Positions 22,543-26,791 of a DNA stretch of 26,791 bases are shown piece after piece. Every line of letters begins with the position of its first letter. The stretch's first letter is position 1. The position numbers and the translations under genes are program-made. The stretch comes from Collinsella sp. (GTDB taxonomy: Bacteria; Actinomycetota; Coriobacteriia; Coriobacteriales; Coriobacteriaceae). The stretch covers positions 1 to 26,791 of the forward strand of contig JAIHTM010000008.1 of assembly GCA_022713905.1 (NCBI GenBank), given 5' to 3'. The notes under the pieces are model-generated. The model ran no database searches, was not told where the DNA came from, and saw nothing but the letters and a program-made list of their open reading frames with translations.

Positions 22543-23951
22543 GTGAACACCCCCAACAAACCGATCGCGTGCTGCGCGACACCCGCATTCTGGCGCTGCG
22601 CATTTGGGCTGTTGTCGGCTGCATTGTCATCGCCGCTGTCATCTTTAACCTTATGGGCATCCTGGCACCGGTTATCGAGTTTCTTGCCGTCGGCTCCATC
22701 ATTGCTTTTGTGATGTCCCCGATCACCAACTGGCTCGAGCACCATGGCGTGAATCGCGGCATCGGTTCGCTTATCGCGCTTATTGTTGTCGTTGCCGTGC
22801 TCGTCGGCGTCGTTTGCATCTTGTCGCCGATTCTTTTTGGTCAGATCATGGAAGTCCTGAGCCGCCTGCCCGAGCAGCTTCGTGTTGCGGGCGGCGATCT
22901 CAATGAGATGATCTCGCATGCCAAGACGCTCAACAACACGCCGCTCAAGGAGTATTTGGACGATAATCTTTCGTCGCTTGTCACCGTGGCATCGAAGTAC
23001 GTGTCTCAGATCGCTGCCGAGCTTGGCCGCGGTGTGTTCCCGCTCATCACCAATACGGCCTCGCAGCTGTTCGTGATCTTCCTGGGTCTGGTGCTCGCGT
23101 ACTGGATGGCCTGCGACTACCCTCGCATGCACCACGAGATTTGCACCATCATCGGTCAGGAGAAGGAGACCTCGTACCGCTTTATGGTCGCCATCCTTTC
23201 TCGCTCTGTCGGCGGCTACATGCGCGGTATGGTCGTGACGTCCATCTGCGGTGGTTTCCTTGCCTTTATCGGTTTTATGATCATCGGCCATCCGTATGCG
23301 GCGCTCATGGCTATCTTTACCGGCATCATGCATTTGGTTCCGGTCGTCGGTCCATGGGTGAGCGCAGCAATCGCCACAGTGCTCGGTTTCATGTTCAGCC
23401 CCATGTTGGCGTTATGGACGCTCATCGTGACGATGGTCGCGCAAAACGTCACCGATAACGTGATTTCGCCTAAGGTCATGCAGAGCTCGGTGCAGGTGCA
23501 TCCCATCATGAGCCTCACGGCGCTCGTTATTGGCTCGGCGCTCATGGGCCCCATCGGCATGATTATCGCCATCCCGCTTTGTGCGGCCCTCAAGGGCATC
23601 TTCGTGTACTACTTCGAGAATGAGACCGGTCGTCAGCTTGTGGCCTATGACGGCGCCGTGTTTAAGGGCACACCGTACCGCGATGCCGATGGCAACCCGG
23701 TCGCCGCCTACGACGCGCTCGGCGACGACACCTTCATCTACGAGTCCGAGCTCATCGGCAATGAGACTGCGCCCGAGGCCAAGGCCATGCCCAAGCCCGA
23801 GCTCGATAATCCCTGGATTAAGCTCTCTGGTCTGCAGCCCGATGCCACGGGCTTCTTCAAGAACCCCTTTGTCAAGGACGATGACTCCAACACGGACGAC
23901 GATACCAAAACCGGCATCGACGGCTCCATGGACGACTCGGATTCTAAGTAG
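22539..23951 (+). CDS. AI-2E family transporter (PerM/YrrI type)
   Basis: This 470-residue membrane protein has about eight helices: two at 25-62, one near 75-100, a large soluble middle segment (105-170), and a C-terminal bundle up to residue 358. The conserved family end is visible as MHLVPVVGPWVSAAI, NVISPKVMQSSVQVHP and ALMGPIGMIIAIPLCA. The family includes exporters of AI-2 and Na+/H+ antiporters; substrate here is unknown. A hydrophilic tail of about 110 residues, ending in an Asp/Ser/Thr-rich stretch, is longer than usual. The start overlaps the sigma gene by 4 bp. In Bacillus a homologue, yrrI, also lies just before alaS. Confidence 0.9.
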   Translation: MSEHPQQTDRVLRDTRILALRIWAVVGCIVIAAVIFNLMGILAPVIEFLAVGSIIAFVMSPITNWLEHHGVNRGIGSLIALIVVVAVLVGVVCILSPILFGQIMEVLSRLPEQLRVAGGDLNEMISHAKTLNNTPLKEYLDDNLSSLVTVASKYVSQIAAELGRGVFPLITNTASQLFVIFLGLVLAYWMACDYPRMHHEICTIIGQEKETSYRFMVAILSRSVGGYMRGMVVTSICGGFLAFIGFMIIGHPYAALMAIFTGIMHLVPVVGPWVSAAIATVLGFMFSPMLALWTLIVTMVAQNVTDNVISPKVMQSSVQVHPIMSLTALVIGSALMGPIGMIIAIPLCAALKGIFVYYFENETGRQLVAYDGAVFKGTPYRDADGNPVAAYDALGDDTFIYESELIGNETAPEAKAMPKPELDNPWIKLSGLQPDATGFFKNPFVKDDDSNTDDDTKTGIDGSMDDSDSK

Positions 23952-23957
23952 GTCCTA

Positions 23958-24197
23958 TTAACGTTTCTTGAAGTTGAAAATGACAAGAAACGCGAGCAAA
24001 GCGATTGATAAGGGGCCGGCAACATAGAAAAAGAGAATGTCAATTGCGCGTAGAGTGTAATAAGCCTTATCGCCGGACATTACTGCATACAACACGTAGC
24101 CAAATGCTGGCTGGTTTGCGTACCAGCAGGTGAAAGCCAAAAGCGTTAAAAGTGCCGCTAACAGAAGTGCATTGAGGAATAATCGTTTGCTTTTCAT
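23958..24197 (-). CDS. Small two-helix membrane protein of unknown function
   Basis: The 79-residue product has a short positively charged N-terminus (MKSKR), a first hydrophobic helix at about 6-24 and a second at about 50-72, then a basic end (FNFKKR). AAGGAG with 6-nt spacing precedes ATG 24197, which supports real translation. Base composition is clearly more AT-rich than its neighbours, hinting at recent acquisition or an orphan gene. It is convergent with the AI-2E gene and lies only 6 bp from its stop. I do not recognise a family. The gene ends in a 9-bp inverted repeat, CGTTTCTTG/CAAGAAACG (23962-23992). Confidence 0.72.
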   Translation of the reverse strand: MKSKRLFLNALLLAALLTLLAFTCWYANQPAFGYVLYAVMSGDKAYYTLRAIDILFFYVAGPLSIALLAFLVIFNFKKR

Positions 24198-24289
24198 CGA
24201 TCGCTCCTTCCGGGTGACTCTTATATGTAATTCTACAGCAGTCCTTTTTCAAAGGATCGCACAGTACTAAATAACGTGCACTTTCGCTG

Positions 24290-24319
24290 GAGGGTCGCTG
24301 TTTGGCGGCCCTCTTTTTT
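24290..24319 (+). terminator. Intrinsic terminator before alaS
   Basis: GAGGGTCGC pairs with GCGGCCCTC (one T-G) around a 6-nt loop and is followed by six Ts. It is the first plus-strand terminator after the sigma operon, 339 bp beyond the AI-2E stop, so read-through transcripts would run antisense to the small minus-strand gene. Confidence 0.88.
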
Positions 24320-24345
24320 GCACAGGCGCGGTGGGATGGTAATAT
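24318..24345 (+). promoter_or_regulatory. Candidate alaS promoter
   Basis: TTGCAC (24318-24323) and TAATAT (24340-24345) have 16-bp spacing. The -35 begins in the T-run of the preceding terminator. The alaS start is 47 bp after the -10. No T-box is seen here. Confidence 0.45.
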
Positions 24346-24391
24346 CGTTACGTTTGAACTGTTTCGATGTGAAACCGAGGAGATTCCCTCT

Positions 24392-26791
24392 ATGAGTGCT
24401 GACTACCCGTCAATGACTACGGCCGAGATTCGCTCCAAGTTCCTCAACTTCTTTGAGGAGCGCGGTCTTAAGCTCTATCCTTCTTCGTCCCTCGTCCCCG
24501 ACGATCCTTCGCTGCTGCTTGCCAACGCCGGCATGAACCAGTTTAAGGAGTACTACCAGGGCAAGAAGACCATGAAGGAGATCGGCGCGATCTCCTGCCA
24601 GAAGTGCGTCCGCACCAACGACATCGATTGCATCGGCGAGGACGGCCGTCACCTGTCCTTCTTCGAGATGCTCGGCGACTTTTCCTTTGGCGGCGTCTCC
24701 AAGCAGCAGGCCTGCGCCTGGGCCTTTGAGCTCATCACCAAGGAGTTCAAGCTGCCGCTCGACCGCCTGTACTTCACCGTCTTTACCGAGGACGACGAGA
24801 CCCACGACGTGTGGCGTTCTCTGGGCGTTGCCGAGGACCACATCTCCCGCCTGGGCGAGGACGACAACTTCTGGGCCGCTGGCCCCACCGGCCCCTGCGG
24901 TCCCTGCTCCGAGATCTACTTTGACATGGGCGAGGAGGTCGGCTGCGGTAGTCCCGACTGCAAGCCCGGCTGCGACTGCGACCGCTTCCTTGAGTTCTGG
25001 AACCTCGTGTTTACCCAGTACGACCGCCAGGAGGACGGCTCCATGCCGGAGCTGCCGCACCGCAACCTCGATACGGGCATGGGCCTGGAGCGCATGGCCG
25101 CTATCATGCAGCACAAGACTGCTAACTACGACGGCGATCTGATGCAGCACCTCATCAAGCTCGGTGAGGAGATCAGCGGCAAGACCTATGACGCCGACGA
25201 TTACTCCGGCGCCAGCCGCTCCCTGCGCATCATCGCCGACCACTCCCGTGCTGTCGACTTTATGATCTCGGACGGCATCCTTCCCGGCAACGAGGGTCGC
25301 GAGTACGTCCTTCGCCGTCTGCTCCGCCGTGCCGTGTTCCACGGTCGCCTGCTGGGCATCGAGGGAGCCTTCCTGACCAAGTTCATCGACGAGGTCAACG
25401 CTCAAATGGGCGAGGCCTATCCCGAGCTGCTCAAGAACGTCGCGCTCGTCAAGGGTATCGTCGCCTCCGAGGAGGAGCGCTTCTCCACGACGCTCGACAA
25501 TGGCCGTGTCTACCTGGACGAGGCCCTGGCAGCGCTTGCCGAGGGCGCTGTGCTCCCGGGCGATGTCGCCTTTAAGCTGCACGACACCTTTGGTTTCCCC
25601 ATCGATCTGACCGTCGAGATCGCCGGCACCGCTGGCCACGACGTCGACATGGACGGCTTCACTGCCTGCATGGAGGACCAGAAGGCCCGCGCCCGCGCTA
25701 ACGCCAAGGGCGACGCCTGGGGTAGCTTCAACGACGTGTGGGTCGAGCTTTCCGACAAGGTCGCAGCGACCGAGTTCGACGGCTATGACAACGATGTGAT
25801 CGAGGGCGCCAAGGTTGTCGCCATCGTGCGCAACGGCGAGTCCGTCGAGTCCGCAGCCGCGGGCGAGGATGTCGAGGTCGTGCTCGACCGCACCCCGTTC
25901 TATGCCGAGATGGGTGGTCAGCAGGGCGATGCCGGCAAGCTTTCCGCCGAGGGCGTTGTTCTGACCGTTGCCGACACCAAGAACCACAACGGCCTGTATG
26001 CCCACGTAGCGCACGTTGCCGATGGCACGCTGACTGTCGGTGCCGCTGTGACCGCCGCGCTCGACGCCGAGCGCCGTGGCTTCCTGCGCCGCAACCACAC
26101 CGCCACGCACCTGCTCGACGCTGCCCTTAAGCAGGTCCTGGGCGAGCACGTCTCCCAGGCCGGCTCGCTGGTGACGCCCGAGCACCTGCGCTTTGACTTT
26201 ACGCACTTCGAGGCCCTTTCCTCCGAGCAGCTCAAGGCTGTCGAGGACCTGGTCAACCAGCAGATCTTCGCCTCCAAGCCGGTCGTGACCCGTGTTATGG
26301 GCATCGACGAGGCTAAGGCTGCCGGCGCTGTCGCTCTGTTTGGAGAGAAGTACGGCGATGTCGTCCGCGTCGTCTCCGTGGGCGCCGAGGACCAGCCGTT
26401 CTCTCGCGAGCTCTGCGGTGGCACGCACGCTGCCAACACCGCCGAGATCGGCCTGTTCAAGATTATTTCCGAGTCCTCTACGGGCTCGAACGTCCGCCGT
26501 ATCGAGGCCGTGACCTCTAAGGGTGCTCTCGACTATATGGCCGACCGCCTGGCACTCGTTGACGCCGCCGCCGCTGCGCTCAAGTGCCGCGTCGACGAGG
26601 TTCCCGCCCGTGTGGAGAACCTGCAGGCCCAGCTGCGCGAGACGTCCAACAAGCTCAAAAAGGCTCTGACCGGTGGTTCCTCCGACGCCATTTCCAGCGC
26701 CATCGAGGGTGCTGTCGAGCTCGGTGGCTACAAGCTCGTCGTTGCTGAGCTCCAGGGCCTTGAAGCTGCCGACCTGCGCAACGTATGGGAT
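24392..26791 (+). CDS. alaS: Alanyl-tRNA synthetase (3' end outside window)
   Basis: AlaRS charges tRNA-Ala and edits mis-charged serine or glycine. The 800 codons present cover the class II catalytic domain (FLNFFEERGLKLYPSSSLVP, then PTGPCGPCSEI), the tRNA-recognition domain (DTGMGLERMAA, YVLRRLLRRAVFHG), and the editing domain with zinc-binding His569 and His573 (HTATH) plus Cys675 and His679 (CGGTH). The C-Ala domain has begun (coiled-coil near VENLQAQLRETSNKLKKAL) when the window ends, so roughly 70-80 residues are missing. ATG 24392 has GAGGAG (24377-24382) 9 nt upstream. No leader riboswitch is visible; a promoter candidate lies directly behind a terminator. Confidence 0.98.
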   Translation, partial: MSADYPSMTTAEIRSKFLNFFEERGLKLYPSSSLVPDDPSLLLANAGMNQFKEYYQGKKTMKEIGAISCQKCVRTNDIDCIGEDGRHLSFFEMLGDFSFGGVSKQQACAWAFELITKEFKLPLDRLYFTVFTEDDETHDVWRSLGVAEDHISRLGEDDNFWAAGPTGPCGPCSEIYFDMGEEVGCGSPDCKPGCDCDRFLEFWNLVFTQYDRQEDGSMPELPHRNLDTGMGLERMAAIMQHKTANYDGDLMQHLIKLGEEISGKTYDADDYSGASRSLRIIADHSRAVDFMISDGILPGNEGREYVLRRLLRRAVFHGRLLGIEGAFLTKFIDEVNAQMGEAYPELLKNVALVKGIVASEEERFSTTLDNGRVYLDEALAALAEGAVLPGDVAFKLHDTFGFPIDLTVEIAGTAGHDVDMDGFTACMEDQKARARANAKGDAWGSFNDVWVELSDKVAATEFDGYDNDVIEGAKVVAIVRNGESVESAAAGEDVEVVLDRTPFYAEMGGQQGDAGKLSAEGVVLTVADTKNHNGLYAHVAHVADGTLTVGAAVTAALDAERRGFLRRNHTATHLLDAALKQVLGEHVSQAGSLVTPEHLRFDFTHFEALSSEQLKAVEDLVNQQIFASKPVVTRVMGIDEAKAAGAVALFGEKYGDVVRVVSVGAEDQPFSRELCGGTHAANTAEIGLFKIISESSTGSNVRRIEAVTSKGALDYMADRLALVDAAAAALKCRVDEVPARVENLQAQLRETSNKLKKALTGGSSDAISSAIEGAVELGGYKLVVAELQGLEAADLRNVWD

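Noticed and set aside
24198..24391. A T-box or other riboswitch before alaS
   Set aside because: The GGAGGGTCGC stretch looked T-box-like, but there is no GGGTGG box, no Stem I and no specifier; it is just the stem of a terminator.
24410..26428. A 672-codon open frame antisense to alaS
   Set aside because: Composition is that of a frame shadow; alaS on the plus strand explains the conservation.

Overview
The window is GC-rich, densely coded bacterial chromosome. Frequent GTG/TTG starts, the divergent ThyA/FolA types and the order of housekeeping genes suggest an anaerobic gut actinobacterium of the Coriobacteriia, probably Collinsella-like; this placement is inferred from style and protein flavour, not from a marker search. 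There is no rRNA, tRNA, CRISPR array, insertion sequence or prophage. Both ends cut genes: ftsY on the left, alaS on the right.

Left part (1-5454): the end of ftsY and complete ffh (signal recognition particle pathway) end at a strong hairpin. A convergent minus-strand gene encodes a DUF134 DNA-binding domain fused to a NifX-like domain and a Cys/His-rich tail; its upstream region carries a set of palindromes. thyA and folA (dTMP/folate) form a tight pair, followed by a SpoU-family RNA methyltransferase.

Middle (5580-14220): a MATE exporter, a previously hidden wreck of a corrinoid adenosyltransferase gene (minus strand), ftsH, a DUF523 protein, a minus-strand glycerol dehydrogenase-like gene, and ileS preceded by a full T-box leader with an ATC (Ile) specifier and an intrinsic terminator.

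Right part (14443-26791): lspA and rluD are coupled by overlapping stop/start. Then come a membrane GT2 glycosyltransferase, a minimal prepilin peptidase, an HD-domain dGTPase-like gene, and rarA with a LexA-type SOS box at its promoter. A four-gene overlapping operon follows (DUF948-like coiled-coil membrane protein, degenerate RsbW-like protein, SigB/SigF-type sigma factor, AI-2E-family permease), then an AT-richer small membrane-protein gene on the minus strand and alaS. rarA, an AI-2E-type permease and alaS also lie near one another in Bacillus, so the sigma module appears inserted into an old gene neighbourhood.

The points most worth a second look are the in-frame internal translation start and operator-like palindromes of the DUF134-NifX gene, the sigma/anti-sigma pair whose putative anti-sigma factor lacks its ATP-binding motifs, the SOS box at rarA, the cobO remnant, and two genes that start directly behind strong terminators. 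No wholly new multi-gene defence or mobile system is evident.
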